A DNA stretch of 64,000 bases from Lederbergia lenta NBRC 16444 (GTDB taxonomy: Bacteria > Bacillota > Bacilli > Bacillales > Bacillaceae_C). The DNA lies in contig NZ_BCVC01000011.1 of NCBI RefSeq assembly GCF_001591545.1, forward strand, positions 1 to 64,000, in the 5' to 3' direction. A model generated the notes under the pieces. That model did not search any database. It was given only the letters and a program-made list of their open reading frames with translations, and was not told where the DNA came from. Made by a program: the position numbers and the translations under genes. This document shows, piece after piece, positions 25,676 to 35,275 of the stretch; position 1 is the first letter of the stretch, and the number at the start of each line of letters is the position of its first letter.

Positions 25676-26466
25676 AAATCATTAAAGGGGTATTACTCGA
25701 TTGGGCAGGAACGACGGTTGATTATGGATGTATGGCGCCAGTCAGTAGTTTTATGAAAGTGTTTAAAGAAAAAGGAATTTCAGTAACGATGGAACAAACG
25801 AGAAAGCCAATGGGAATGGCCAAAATAGACCATATTCGGACGATGCTAGCGATGCCGGAAATTAGAAAGCAATGGGAGGGTAATCTATCAGAAGCAGATG
25901 TGCATGAGCTGAATACTTTATTTGAAAAATATTTATTTGAAGAGCTACGTGAATACACAGATCCGGTGCCTGGAGCAACGAAAGCAGTCAACGAACTAAG
26001 GGAAATGGGTCTTAAAATAGGTACAACAACAGGGTATACACGTGAGATGATGCATATTGTTTGTGCAGGAGCCGCTGAAAAGGGATACGAGCCTGATGTA
26101 ACAGTTACCGCGGATGATGTTGATGCAGGAAGACCGTATCCATGGATGGCTTATTATGCCGCGATGAAGATGGGGGTCTTTCCGATGAATAGACTTGTCA
26201 AAGTGGGCGATACAACAGTGGATATGAAAGAAGGGCGTAATGCAGGTGCTTGGACGGTTGGTTTAATATATGGTTCTAGCGAACTTGGACTTTCAGAAGC
26301 GGAAGTAATGAAATTATCAGAAAAAGAGCGTTCTATTAGAGAAGCGACAGTGAGAGAAAAGTTAATAGAAGCCGGTGCCCATCAGGTCCTTTTATCTATT
26401 AAAGACGTACCGAGCTATATTCGTGAACTAGATGAAAAACTATCGAAAGTGGTGGAATTATCATGA
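25672..26466 (+). CDS. phnX: Phosphonoacetaldehyde hydrolase
   Basis: HAD-family enzyme that cleaves the C-P bond of phosphonoacetaldehyde to acetaldehyde and phosphate. Motif I is LLDWAGTTVDYG (nucleophile Asp12-region), the cap region holds the Schiff-base lysine segment ending KPMGMAKIDHIR, and later motifs are TTTGYTREMM and KVGDTTVDMKEGRNAG. The length of 264 residues is normal. Four-base overlaps with the permease and phnW genes. Confidence 0.95.
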   Translation: MKIIKGVLLDWAGTTVDYGCMAPVSSFMKVFKEKGISVTMEQTRKPMGMAKIDHIRTMLAMPEIRKQWEGNLSEADVHELNTLFEKYLFEELREYTDPVPGATKAVNELREMGLKIGTTTGYTREMMHIVCAGAAEKGYEPDVTVTADDVDAGRPYPWMAYYAAMKMGVFPMNRLVKVGDTTVDMKEGRNAGAWTVGLIYGSSELGLSEAEVMKLSEKERSIREATVREKLIEAGAHQVLLSIKDVPSYIRELDEKLSKVVELS

Positions 26467-27566
26467 AACACTCTCTTTTATTAACACCTGGGCCACTGAC
26501 AACAACAGAATCGGTAAAAAAAGCGATGCAGGGAGATTGGTGTACTTGGGAAGATGAATATAAAGCATTAACACGTAGTATTCGCCAGAAGCTTGTGGAA
26601 ATTTCCGGTGGAGATGATCGATTCACCGCGGTTCTCATGCAAGGAAGTGGTACATTTTCAGTTGAAGCGGCAATAGGCACTTTTGTTTCGCAGGACGACC
26701 ACATGTTAATTGGCGTAAATGGTGCTTATGGACGGCGACTTGTGGAAATAGCTGAAAGAATGCGTATACCATGCAGTACATTTTCTACAAGTGATACAAA
26801 GCAGCTTGACCCTGAATTATTAGAAACAATTTTAAAAAGTGATTCATCAATTACTCATGTTGTTTTCGTGCATTCAGAAACTACTTCAGGTTTGCTAAAC
26901 CCCGCAGACGAGCTTTGTCGTATAGCGAAAAAATATGGAACGACAACGATTGTCGATGCGATGTCCAGTTTTGGGGGCATGAACATGTCGATTCAAGAGT
27001 GGGATATTGATGTACTTGTCTCAAGTGCAAATAAATGTCTACAAGGTGTCCCCGGTTTTGGGTTTATCATAGCAAATAGCTCCCTGTTATCAACAAGGAA
27101 AGATTGTGCACCATCACTATCATTAGACTTATATGATCAATTCGAAACAATGGAGAATGATGGAGGGAAATGGCGATTCACTTCACCGACCCATGCTGTC
27201 CATGCCTTTTCACGAGCACTTGAAGAATTAGATGAGGAGGGTGGGGTGAGTAAGCGAGAACAACGCTATCGTATGAATATGAATATACTTATTAATGGAA
27301 TGAAAGAATTAGGTTTTCAGACGGCTATAGAAAAGGAGATTCAATCACCATTTATTGCATCATTTTTATACCCGGAACATGATTTTTCATTCGATTCGTT
27401 TTATAAGGCGTTAAAGAAGGAAGGATTTATCATTTATCCAGGTAAACTTACTGATCTTCCGGCATTTCGAATTGGCGTAATTGGTGACGTGGTAGGCTCA
27501 GATATGGTGCGTTTGCTTGATGCGATAAAAGCATATGTTGTAAGAGAGGAAGCTATTTCAATTTGA
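26463..27566 (+). CDS. phnW: 2-aminoethylphosphonate--pyruvate transaminase
   Basis: PLP class-V aminotransferase that turns 2-aminoethylphosphonate plus pyruvate into phosphonoacetaldehyde plus alanine, the substrate for PhnX. Start LLLTPGPLTTTESVK is the family opening; VDAMSSFGG and the PLP-lysine segment SSANKCLQGVPGFGF are intact. The length of 367 residues is normal. Last gene of the operon, overlapping phnX by four bases. No strong terminator follows directly. Confidence 0.96.
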   Translation: MKHSLLLTPGPLTTTESVKKAMQGDWCTWEDEYKALTRSIRQKLVEISGGDDRFTAVLMQGSGTFSVEAAIGTFVSQDDHMLIGVNGAYGRRLVEIAERMRIPCSTFSTSDTKQLDPELLETILKSDSSITHVVFVHSETTSGLLNPADELCRIAKKYGTTTIVDAMSSFGGMNMSIQEWDIDVLVSSANKCLQGVPGFGFIIANSSLLSTRKDCAPSLSLDLYDQFETMENDGGKWRFTSPTHAVHAFSRALEELDEEGGVSKREQRYRMNMNILINGMKELGFQTAIEKEIQSPFIASFLYPEHDFSFDSFYKALKKEGFIIYPGKLTDLPAFRIGVIGDVVGSDMVRLLDAIKAYVVREEAISI

Positions 27567-27619
27567 GTGGCTCCGAAAGTAAGTAAGTCGTTAATTAAAT
27601 AAACGAAAGTAAATTACCG

Positions 27620-27750
27620 TTGATTTACGCTTCAGGATGTCGCTTTCTGGGGGCATGCAGTGGGCTTTCTCGCCGCAATGCTCCTAGCGGGATCTCTCCT
27701 GTTAAGCTGACCCTTCTCAGATTAGCCACCCTACGCTTAAATTAACTTTG
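27620..27750. repeat. Degenerate GC-richer intergenic repeat
   Basis: The stretch GATTTACGCTTCAGG ... GTCGCTTTCTGGGGGC ... GGGCTTTCTCGCCGC ... CTCCTGTTAAGCTGACCCTT is clearly richer in G+C than its surroundings and resembles, from memory, a dispersed Bacillaceae intergenic repeat (GATTTCCGCT...CGCTTTCCGCGGGC...GGTGAGCC). This copy seems eroded. It carries no gene. Confidence 0.4.
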
Positions 27751-27873
27751 TTTTCTTTGTGTAAAAATGATTTGTTCCCTTCATAAGCGCAGTTAGATTT
27801 TTATTAATGTCATTGAATAACCGAGTGTTTCTCAGCGCCTTTGTTGATATAGAAGATTTTTATCTTAAGAAGT

Positions 27874-27922
27874 ATAAAAAAGTGCTTGTCCTTCACTATA
27901 TTCGCTGAAGGGCAAGCACTTT
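27874..27922 (-). terminator. Terminator of the PadR/MFS operon
   Basis: Minus-strand stem AGTGCTTGCCCTTCA with GTGAAGGACAAGCACT, then TTTTTTAT. Confidence 0.88.
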
Positions 27923-27924
27923 GT

Positions 27925-29097
27925 TTATCCAATGGATGGATTTTTTTGTGATTGTTTTGTATAAAAACGATATAGAACAAGAGCAATAAGGGATAATACA
28001 ATACCTGAAATATAAGGTAAACCAATTGCAATGGAAAAGAGCCATCCACCTAAAGGAGGACCGATAATTCTTCCAAGCGAATCGACGGAAGATAGTAATC
28101 CAGTTGCACTACCATGTCCAGCTGTCGAGGTTTTCGTTAATAGAGAAGAAACACTTGGGCGGATGACCCCATTTCCAATCCCGAAAATCGTTAAAAATAT
28201 TGCTGCAGTCGTAAAGCTATCGACGAATAGAATAAGACCAAAGCCAATCGCAGAAACGACAATTCCGATTTGAATGACGAATCCTTCACCAAATTTTTTG
28301 GTCATCCTACCGACTAATCCACCTTGAACAAAGGCTCCTGCTAATCCCATAATCATAAAGATATAACCTAATTTTACTGTTCCTAGTCCGGCCTTTTTAG
28401 CCGCATAATAAGCAAAGGTTGCTTCTAATCCTGATAAAGATAAGGATATAAATAATTGCAACATGAACAAAATAGATAGCGACCCACTCATTGCCTGCCA
28501 TAATGAAGCTTTTTTCGAATCTTGCTGACCTCTATTTTCTTCTGATAAAGATTCCTTTAGAAGAAACCAGACAAGGAAAAAAGTAAGAAGCGATGAAACC
28601 CCTGCAATATAAAAAGGCATACTTAAACTAATTTTAGAAAAAACTCCACCAATAGCAGGTCCAAAAACAAAACCAAGACCTACAGCTGCCCCAACAACTC
28701 CCATTCCCTTTCCACGATCTTCCGGTGTCGTAATATCAGCTACATAGGCCATTACTGTAGGCATATTAGCGGAAGATAAAAATCCACCGATGATTCTAGC
28801 GGCAAAAAGCATCCACAGCGAAGAAGATATCCCCATTAAGAAAAATGAAAGGGCTAGACCAGAGATACCAATCATTATTACGGGCTTACGGCCAATTCGG
28901 TCAGAAATCCGTCCCCACATCGGAGCGAAAAGTAGCTGCATAAGTGAATAAACAGCCATGAGCATTCCTAATTGAGTAGGTGAGGCACCAATATTTTCAG
29001 CATAAAAGGGTAGTACTGGAATAATAATCCCGAAGCCAACCATGACAAAAAACATGACGGCAAATAAGATTGGTAAAGCTCTTTTTGTTTCTAACAT
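27925..29097 (-). CDS. MFS multidrug transporter (DHA1)
   Basis: A 390-residue twelve-helix drug:H+ antiporter. Motif A is GRISDRIGRKPVIMIG in the loop between helices 2 and 3; motif C is GAAVGLGFVFGPAIGG in helix 5. ATG 29097 is chosen over GTG 29106 because GGAG sits eight bases before it; that site lies inside the last codons of the upstream PadR gene, so translation is coupled. Substrate unknown; probably hydrophobic drugs. Confidence 0.9.
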   Translation of the reverse strand: MLETKRALPILFAVMFFVMVGFGIIIPVLPFYAENIGASPTQLGMLMAVYSLMQLLFAPMWGRISDRIGRKPVIMIGISGLALSFFLMGISSSLWMLFAARIIGGFLSSANMPTVMAYVADITTPEDRGKGMGVVGAAVGLGFVFGPAIGGVFSKISLSMPFYIAGVSSLLTFFLVWFLLKESLSEENRGQQDSKKASLWQAMSGSLSILFMLQLFISLSLSGLEATFAYYAAKKAGLGTVKLGYIFMIMGLAGAFVQGGLVGRMTKKFGEGFVIQIGIVVSAIGFGLILFVDSFTTAAIFLTIFGIGNGVIRPSVSSLLTKTSTAGHGSATGLLSSVDSLGRIIGPPLGGWLFSIAIGLPYISGIVLSLIALVLYRFYTKQSQKNPSIG

Positions 29098-29102
29098 AAT
29101 AG

Positions 29103-29639
29103 TCACTCCGTTTCCCGAGGGTTGCTTGTTTCAATTAGTATTTGAATGGTTTCGGCTAAGAAAGATAGCTCAGCTTCCATCATCTTCTGTTTATGACGAA
29201 TGGCAATGTTCACACCATTACTATGATCATGGCTAGGTAACTGTTTGAGATTATCGTATTTAACCTGTAATTTTTGCTGTCTTGTTTGCAATGACGTAAT
29301 CATTTGATCCGCAGGTAAATGATCGAGAAACATGAGACCGATATCCCCTTCATAAAAAACTGTTTCTGCAGATGTTAAATTATGTAATAACAAATGGTTA
29401 AACTGTTTTTTACCATTCTCATTAATGGAATATACTTTACGTGGTGGGCGGTTTCCATCATATTCAATAGAAACATCAATATAGCCCTCCTTGCTCAACT
29501 TATCTAGCAAGGAATAAGCAGTTGCCTTTTTCATATTTGTAATGAAGGTAAGGTTTTTTTCAATAAAATCATGTATTTGATAACCATGTTGGCTTTGTGT
29601 CATGAGTAACCCTAAGAGAAGTAAAGTACGATGTTCCAT
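29103..29639 (-). CDS. PadR family regulator of the downstream MFS gene
   Basis: A 178-residue winged-helix regulator: LLLLGLLMTQSQHGYQIHDFI then AYSLLDKLSKEGYIDVSIEYDGNRPPRKVYSINENGKKQF (PadR DNA-binding domain) and a C-terminal helical dimer domain (YDNLKQLPS onwards). ATG 29639 is chosen as AAAGGAGG lies five bases upstream. Co-transcribed with the MFS pump and likely its drug-sensing repressor. Confidence 0.88.
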   Translation of the reverse strand: MEHRTLLLLGLLMTQSQHGYQIHDFIEKNLTFITNMKKATAYSLLDKLSKEGYIDVSIEYDGNRPPRKVYSINENGKKQFNHLLLHNLTSAETVFYEGDIGLMFLDHLPADQMITSLQTRQQKLQVKYDNLKQLPSHDHSNGVNIAIRHKQKMMEAELSFLAETIQILIETSNPRETE

Positions 29640-29929
29640 GGTAGCCTCCTTTATAGCGGAATCCATATGTAATTATAATTAGTAGGAGTATGAATAGTCA
29701 ACTTCTAACTATTAGTAGGTTATATATCTAAATGTAAGAATACTCTTAATAAAAATCCCCTCATTAGTAAAGTTCTATCTGTAAAGTAAGGAAGAGAGGG
29801 ACAGTAATGACGAGTGCCTTCTTGGAAAGTAGATTTTTATAGATAAGAAGTGCTGAGCTTTATAAGAAGAGTATAAAAAATGGTTACTTTAAATGAGAAG
29901 GGGAGTGCAGAATTAAATTGTGACCAACG

Positions 29930-30249
29930 GTTATCAACAATGATGGGGGGATTTCTGGAAGGTGTGGAAGTTGTATCTATTTATTTAAGCGTCTGGTGTG
30001 ATTTGGGCTTTCAATGGAGCGCCAGAAAAGATGGTTATGATCTATGCAAATATATGGTGCTCATCTTTTGCCATATCACTGGGTATATCAATCATCCATA
30101 TATAAATACATGGTGATTATATCCCAGTTGCTTCTTCTGCTTTAGGATACATATTAAGTGAAACAACGATGTTTATATTACCTGTATTTGTATTACTTTG
30201 CGTCATTATATTTGCTATAAAATTACATAGTGAATATAAAGATAAATAG
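29930..30249 (+). pseudogene. Broken membrane transporter remnant
   Basis: Two plus-strand frames give membrane-protein-like sequence: AFNGAPEKMVMIYANIWCSS followed by FAISLGISIIHI and a stop near 30103, then, in another frame, YIPVASSALGYILSETTMFI and LPVFVLLCVIIFAIKLHS before the stop at 30247-30249. The order suggests the C-terminal half of a transporter, perhaps MFS, broken by at least one frameshift. No start codon or full domain survives. Confidence 0.45.
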
Positions 30250-30263
30250 TCACTAGATAAAAA

Positions 30264-30307
30264 TAATCCTCACAGCATGGACTGAATACTGTGAGGGTTG
30301 TTTTTTA
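30264..30307. terminator. Bidirectional terminator
   Basis: Stem CCTCACAGCAT with ATACTGTGAGG (one mismatch) flanked by ATAAT and TTGTTTTTT. It closes the TetR gene on the minus strand and the remnant on the plus strand. Confidence 0.8.
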
Positions 30308-31207
30308 CTTTTTTCCTTCCTGTTTTTCAAGCAAATTAACATAGTTCCATAACTTAGAAGTAAGTTCCCGTGCTTCTGATTCATGAGCTGTTCTCGAAAA
30401 GTCTTCACGTAAAGGGCGAATAATCGTTTCAATTAAGAAGAGCTTTGGCTGTTCTTCTTGTAATTCATCCATTAAAAATTGCAGATATTGTATATCTCTT
30501 GGATGTGCTTCATTCTCAATCCGCTTATAAAAATCAGCAAGCATTTCAAGTAATTGCTGTTTCGTTTGTGCTTGCGATTGTACGTTATCAGGTGTATCAG
30601 AAAATGTATACTTATCAAGCATCATATCTTTTGTATTAATCATACTGAGAACGATCGCATCCAAACGGCGAATCGTGAAATGAATAAGTTTTGGAATATC
30701 AATTTCTTCTTTAGAGCTAGCGGCACATACATGAAGCATCTGTTGTAATATCCCAACTGTCATTACTGCGCAATCCAAGGAATAAGGAGCAACTTCGTCT
30801 CCGTATACATCTACAAGCCTATTGGAGAGCCAGAAAAGCTCAGCAAGATGATGTTTTTTGACGAAAGCTCTTAAATCATGATCTCCAGAATGGAAAATTG
30901 TTTCAAATAAAGGAAGAAGTTTGTGTTCGCGATTTACTTGCATACGAACAGAAATTTGTTCAGCAAAAACTTTTTTATCTGATATATCTTTACCGATAAG
31001 CAATTCCCTGCGTCTTATACTTGCATCATCATGTGCTTCTTGTAATATAGCCATAATGCATTCACTTTTTGATGAAAAATAATTATAAAACGTCCCTTTG
31101 GAAATTTCGGATTCCTCCAAAATATCTTGTATGGATGTGGCTGAATAACCTTTTTTCACAAAAAGCTGTTTTGCTGTTAATAAAACATGTCGTTTACGAT
31201 CATTCAT
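30305..31207 (-). CDS. TetR/AcrR family regulator, long form
   Basis: A 300-residue regulator with a standard N-terminal helix-turn-helix (LLTAKQLFVKKGYSATSIQDILEESEISKGTFYNYFSSKSE, residues about 9-48) but a C-terminal ligand region about 100 residues longer than usual, including a late helical extension. Divergent from the DHA2 pump at 31382 with 174 bases between; probably represses it. No perfect operator stands out, only ACTGTCAGT near 31223. Confidence 0.88.
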   Translation of the reverse strand: MNDRKRHVLLTAKQLFVKKGYSATSIQDILEESEISKGTFYNYFSSKSECIMAILQEAHDDASIRRRELLIGKDISDKKVFAEQISVRMQVNREHKLLPLFETIFHSGDHDLRAFVKKHHLAELFWLSNRLVDVYGDEVAPYSLDCAVMTVGILQQMLHVCAASSKEEIDIPKLIHFTIRRLDAIVLSMINTKDMMLDKYTFSDTPDNVQSQAQTKQQLLEMLADFYKRIENEAHPRDIQYLQFLMDELQEEQPKLFLIETIIRPLREDFSRTAHESEARELTSKLWNYVNLLEKQEGKK

Positions 31208-31381
31208 ATAATCACCTTTATACTGTCAGTCTATTTATATTTTAACCTGTATATCTATAATTATCAATCTTATATAATAAAATTCATTTTATTTCTTGCT
31301 TTATTTGGACTACAGGTATAAAATATGAAAAGTGATGAACAGAGAGTTTACATTTTATATGTATCGAGTGGAGGAAGATAG

Positions 31382-32893
31382 ATGGATATACAAAAAATGC
31401 ATGAAAAACCGCCTTATGGTATGATAGCCATTCTTTTTTTCGGGGCGTTTATAGCATTATTAAATAATACATTGTTAAACGTTGCTTTGCCGACAATTAT
31501 GGTCGAGTTTGACGTGAAGCCATCGGTTGTACAGTGGCTCACGACTGGATATATGCTAGTTAATGGAATTTTGATCCCAGCGAGTGCATTCTTTATCCAG
31601 AAATTCACGAATAGAAGATTATTTCTAACAGCAATGACGTTATTCACGCTTGGGACACTACTTTCGATGATTGCTCCGGCATTCGGTGTGCTTATTGCTG
31701 GACGGATGATTCAAGCTAGTGGTTCAGCGCTGATGATGCCACTTCTTATGAATGTAATGCTCACTGCGTTTCCAGTAGAACGTCGAGGCACGGCAATGGG
31801 GATTTTTGGACTCGTGATGATTACAGCTCCGGCGATTGGACCTACTCTGTCAGGTTGGATTATTGAGCATTATGAGTGGCGTGTGCTATTTGGCATCGTT
31901 TTACCGTTTGCAGTTCTTACAATTGTTTTTGCGTTCTTTAAATTACGTAATATTACACCAAATCGCAATATGAAGTTAGATTTTTTCTCACTCATTTTAT
32001 CAAGTATTGGTTTTGGAGGCTTACTTTACGGTTTCAGTACAGCGGGAGATAAAGGTTGGGGCGCTCCGATAGTGTACGGAACAATTATTATTGGGGCAAT
32101 TGCTCTTATTACATTTATTCTTCGTCAACTTCGGATGGAAGATCCAATGTTGGAATTTAGAATATATAAATACCCGATGTTTGCTTTATCGTCAGCTATA
32201 TCGGTTGTCCTATCTATGGCTATGTTCTCTGCCATGATATTAACGCCGCTGTATGTTCAAACAATACGCGGTATTTCACCATTACATTCAGGACTCCTTA
32301 TGTTACCGGGTGCACTGGCTATGGGGATTATGTCGCCAATTACTGGTAAATTGTTTGATAAGTACGGCGCTCGGATCTTGGCGATCATCGGTCTTACTAT
32401 TACAGTAATTACTACTTTCTACTTAAGCAAACTCAATATGGATTCTGGTTATTATTACATTATGCTCATTTATACAGCACGGATGTTTGGAATCTCTATG
32501 GTTATGATGCCTGTTATGACAAATGGTTTAAATCAGTTACCGATGGCCGCGAATCCGCACGGAACTGCGATAAACAATACATTGCAACAAGTATCCGGTG
32601 CGATCGGTTCGGCATTGTTATTAACAATTATGGATAAGAGAATAGAAACAACTGGTGCAGAACTAGCTGCTGACGCAGCTGCAGCTGGCAATGCGCCAAC
32701 CAGTGCTGAAGGTCTTGCAGCGCTGAAAGCAGAATTGGCAAGCAAAGCTATGCTAGATGGTATAAACCACGCATTCTTTGTCTCGACTATCGTTGCGGTT
32801 GTTGCTTTACTATTAACCTTCTTCATAAAACGTGTAACACCACCGAAATACGAGGCACCCATTTCCGAAGAAAAGGAACCGAGCACTACTTAA
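31382..32893 (+). CDS. DHA2 family MFS multidrug transporter (EmrB/QacA type)
   Basis: A 503-residue fourteen-helix drug:H+ antiporter. Helix 1 has NNTLLNVALPTIMVEF, the motif D1-like region WLTTGYMLVNGILIPASAFF, motif A-like FTNRRLFLTAMTLF, and motif C GLVMITAPAIGPTLSGWI. The GGAGGAAG site lies just before the ATG. Divergent from a TetR-family regulator. Closest type: LmrB/MdtP-like Bacillus pumps. Confidence 0.92.
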   Translation: MDIQKMHEKPPYGMIAILFFGAFIALLNNTLLNVALPTIMVEFDVKPSVVQWLTTGYMLVNGILIPASAFFIQKFTNRRLFLTAMTLFTLGTLLSMIAPAFGVLIAGRMIQASGSALMMPLLMNVMLTAFPVERRGTAMGIFGLVMITAPAIGPTLSGWIIEHYEWRVLFGIVLPFAVLTIVFAFFKLRNITPNRNMKLDFFSLILSSIGFGGLLYGFSTAGDKGWGAPIVYGTIIIGAIALITFILRQLRMEDPMLEFRIYKYPMFALSSAISVVLSMAMFSAMILTPLYVQTIRGISPLHSGLLMLPGALAMGIMSPITGKLFDKYGARILAIIGLTITVITTFYLSKLNMDSGYYYIMLIYTARMFGISMVMMPVMTNGLNQLPMAANPHGTAINNTLQQVSGAIGSALLLTIMDKRIETTGAELAADAAAAGNAPTSAEGLAALKAELASKAMLDGINHAFFVSTIVAVVALLLTFFIKRVTPPKYEAPISEEKEPSTT

Positions 32894-32910
32894 TTGGATT
32901 TATTTCTATA

Positions 32911-32951
32911 AAAAGCGATTCATCTCTTTTACACGAGATGAATCGCTTTTT
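32911..32951. terminator. Bidirectional terminator between MFS and pepF
   Basis: Perfect 16-bp stem from AAAAGCGATTCATCTC to GAGATGAATCGCTTTT with an eight-base loop, A-run on one side and T-run on the other. Confidence 0.92.
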
Positions 32952-32977
32952 GATTAGCTTTAGATGTTGCTGATGAG

Positions 32978-34780
32978 TTAGATTTCCTCTGTTAATGCAA
33001 TAAGCTCATCAACTAATTCGCCAATATATGCAATTGTGTCTTTTAATGGTTGTTCTGTAGAAATATCAACACCTGCCATTTTAGAAAGTTCGACTGGAGA
33101 TTTAGTTCCTCCAGCCTTTAATACATTTAACCAATCATCTACTGCAGGCTGACCTTCTTTTAAAATGCGTTTGGAAACTTGTGTGGAAATAGTGAGACCT
33201 GCGCTGTATGTGTAAGGGTATAGACCCATATAATAATGTGGTTGACGCATCCAAGTAAGTTCTGCACCTGGTGAGATCTCTACGTCATCTCCCCAAAATT
33301 CTTCCAACACATTTCTTTTCATTTCATTTAAAATTCCGGCATTAACGCTTAGTCCTTCATCAATGCGTTCGTATACTTTTCTTTGATAAGCAGCTTCTAA
33401 TAAATGGGTAACGAAATTATGGTAATACGTTCTTGCGACAATGGAAGAAATGACCCAGCGTTTAAATCTTGGATCATCTGAGTTTTTCAATAAATGATTG
33501 GCCATTAGCATTTCATTCATAGTTGATGGAGCTTCAATAAAATATAAAGATGGACGCGCATTAAAAACATTTTGTTCACGGTTGGCATTGTAAAAGTGCC
33601 CAGCATGTCCTAGTTCGTGAGCTAATACAAATACCTCGTTCATTCTGCTGGACCAAGAAATTAAAATATATGGGTGATTGCCATAAGGGCTTGAACAGAA
33701 CGCACCTGTCGACTTGCCTTGATTTTGAGCAAAGTCAATCCACCTTTCTTCATAAGCTCGATTGATCATGTCCAAATAATCATTACCGAGAATAGCAAGC
33801 GCATCATCCATATATTTTTTAGATTCCACAATTGTTATTTCTGGTTCATATGTTGGATCTAATGAAATTTTTAAATCGGGAAAGGTCATTTTATCCAAAC
33901 CATGCACTTTTTGCAGAAGTTTTGCGTATTTGCGCATATGTGGAGCTAGATCTTTCATGACTATATCAATTTGTCGATCATAAAGGGTGCGGTCTACGTC
34001 TTGATTGAACAATAAATAATCAAAAACATTATCATATCCGCGAAGATCAGCGGTTGTTTTTTCTAATTGGAGTTGCATGTCATATGTTTTTGCTGTTGTA
34101 TGTTGGTAATCCTTTAATTGTTTTGAAAAAGCTTCGTATGCTGCGCGTCTTACGTCTGTATTTGATTCGCCTTCCCAATCGCCTTCAAATGTTACATAGC
34201 TTAATGGATAGCTTTTTCCATTCACTTCAAAGTCATCAAAAGATAAATCAACCATTTTCGTTGTGTTATAAAGCTCATAAGGGGCATCGAAAGTGGAAGA
34301 GTATGCGGCCAATGTTTTTTCCACTTCTGGGTGTAATTGATATTGTTTCTTTTGTATTAACTTTTCAAGATAGTTCTGAAATTCATTAGATTTCTCCATC
34401 GCTTTTTCAAGTGTTTCTACTGGTAATTCCAGTAACTCACTATCAACAAAGGATATGGAGCTCGATATTTTGGCTGAAATGGAACCAAATTTACTGGCTC
34501 GCATTTGCGCCTCATCATTTGCCTGATCGGTACTTAATGCTAAGTTGGCATAAGTGCCAATGGGAATCATCTTTTCAAAGATAGAAGCATAGCCTTCCAG
34601 TACTTGATTCACAGAGCTTGGATCCATGATATTTCCTTTGTATTGGTCATGGAATAGCTCTACTTCTTTGGTTAATTGAGATAAAGCTTCGCTATACTTT
34701 TCTTCCGTTGCAAATAAATCCTGTAAATTCCATGTTTCCTTGACACTAACCTCAGATCTTGAAGGTAAACCTTTAATCAT
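32978..34780 (-). CDS. pepF: Oligoendopeptidase F
   Basis: Cytosolic M3-family zinc metallopeptidase that degrades oligopeptides, 600 residues. The zinc motif is LAHELGHAGH (HExxH) near residue 385, with the third ligand in FIEAPSTMNEMLM about 25 residues later. The second of two close ATG codons (34780) is chosen because AAGGAG then sits eight bases upstream. Transcribed alone. Confidence 0.95.
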   Translation of the reverse strand: MIKGLPSRSEVSVKETWNLQDLFATEEKYSEALSQLTKEVELFHDQYKGNIMDPSSVNQVLEGYASIFEKMIPIGTYANLALSTDQANDEAQMRASKFGSISAKISSSISFVDSELLELPVETLEKAMEKSNEFQNYLEKLIQKKQYQLHPEVEKTLAAYSSTFDAPYELYNTTKMVDLSFDDFEVNGKSYPLSYVTFEGDWEGESNTDVRRAAYEAFSKQLKDYQHTTAKTYDMQLQLEKTTADLRGYDNVFDYLLFNQDVDRTLYDRQIDIVMKDLAPHMRKYAKLLQKVHGLDKMTFPDLKISLDPTYEPEITIVESKKYMDDALAILGNDYLDMINRAYEERWIDFAQNQGKSTGAFCSSPYGNHPYILISWSSRMNEVFVLAHELGHAGHFYNANREQNVFNARPSLYFIEAPSTMNEMLMANHLLKNSDDPRFKRWVISSIVARTYYHNFVTHLLEAAYQRKVYERIDEGLSVNAGILNEMKRNVLEEFWGDDVEISPGAELTWMRQPHYYMGLYPYTYSAGLTISTQVSKRILKEGQPAVDDWLNVLKAGGTKSPVELSKMAGVDISTEQPLKDTIAYIGELVDELIALTEEI

Positions 34781-34870
34781 GATCATCTCTCCTTATCATT
34801 TTCGGAATAATTATAATTATATCACTTCTATATGTAAGACTATGCAAAAAAATGATCTATTACTATTTCT

Positions 34871-34910
34871 GTAGTACTACCTTGACTGTCATAGTAGTGT
34901 GTTGTACATT
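34871..34910 (+). promoter_or_regulatory. Promoter and candidate PadR operator
   Basis: TTGACT (34882-34887), 17 bases, TACATT (34905-34910). A perfect 10-bp palindrome GTAGTACTAC (34871-34880) abuts the -35, and ACTAC/GTAGT arms (34876-34880 and 34894-34898) straddle it. Suits autorepression by the PadR protein encoded downstream. Confidence 0.6.
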
Positions 34911-34930
34911 GTAAATAGGGAGGTGAGGAT

Positions 34931-35260
34931 GTGGTTCAAGGAAAACTATCCTCTGACCTGCTTCGCGGGCATACGGATACGATGATTTTAAAGCTTCTTC
35001 TTAGTGGAGATAAATATGGTTATGAAATTAGTAAATTGATTTTCGAGAGTTCAGGGGAACAGTATGAATTAAAGGAAGCGACGATGTATTCAAGCCTCAA
35101 ACGACTAGAGAAGGAAGGAAGCATTAGTTCCTACTGGGGTGATGCGAGCCAAGGCGGACGACGGAAATATTACAAAGTTACATCAATTGGTGAAAGCACA
35201 TATAAGCAAAATAAAAAAAATTGGGAGCAGGCAAAGCAAATTTTAGAGGAACTACTTTAG
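34931..35260 (+). CDS. PadR family regulator (short form)
   Basis: A 109-residue winged-helix protein without the C-terminal extension (PadR-s2/YwzG type): LLRGHTDTMILKLLLSGDKYGYEISKLI, then ATMYSSLKRLEKEGSISSYWGDASQGGRRKYYKVT. GTG start with AGGTGAG upstream. First gene of a three-gene operon with the pentapeptide-repeat protein and a 32-residue membrane peptide. Confidence 0.92.
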   Translation: MVQGKLSSDLLRGHTDTMILKLLLSGDKYGYEISKLIFESSGEQYELKEATMYSSLKRLEKEGSISSYWGDASQGGRRKYYKVTSIGESTYKQNKKNWEQAKQILEELL

Positions 35261-35275
35261 AAAGGATGATCAAAC

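Noticed and set aside
31208-31381. TetR operator between the TetR and DHA2 genes.
   Set aside because: Only a 9-base ACTGTCAGT palindrome was found, which is too short to call.
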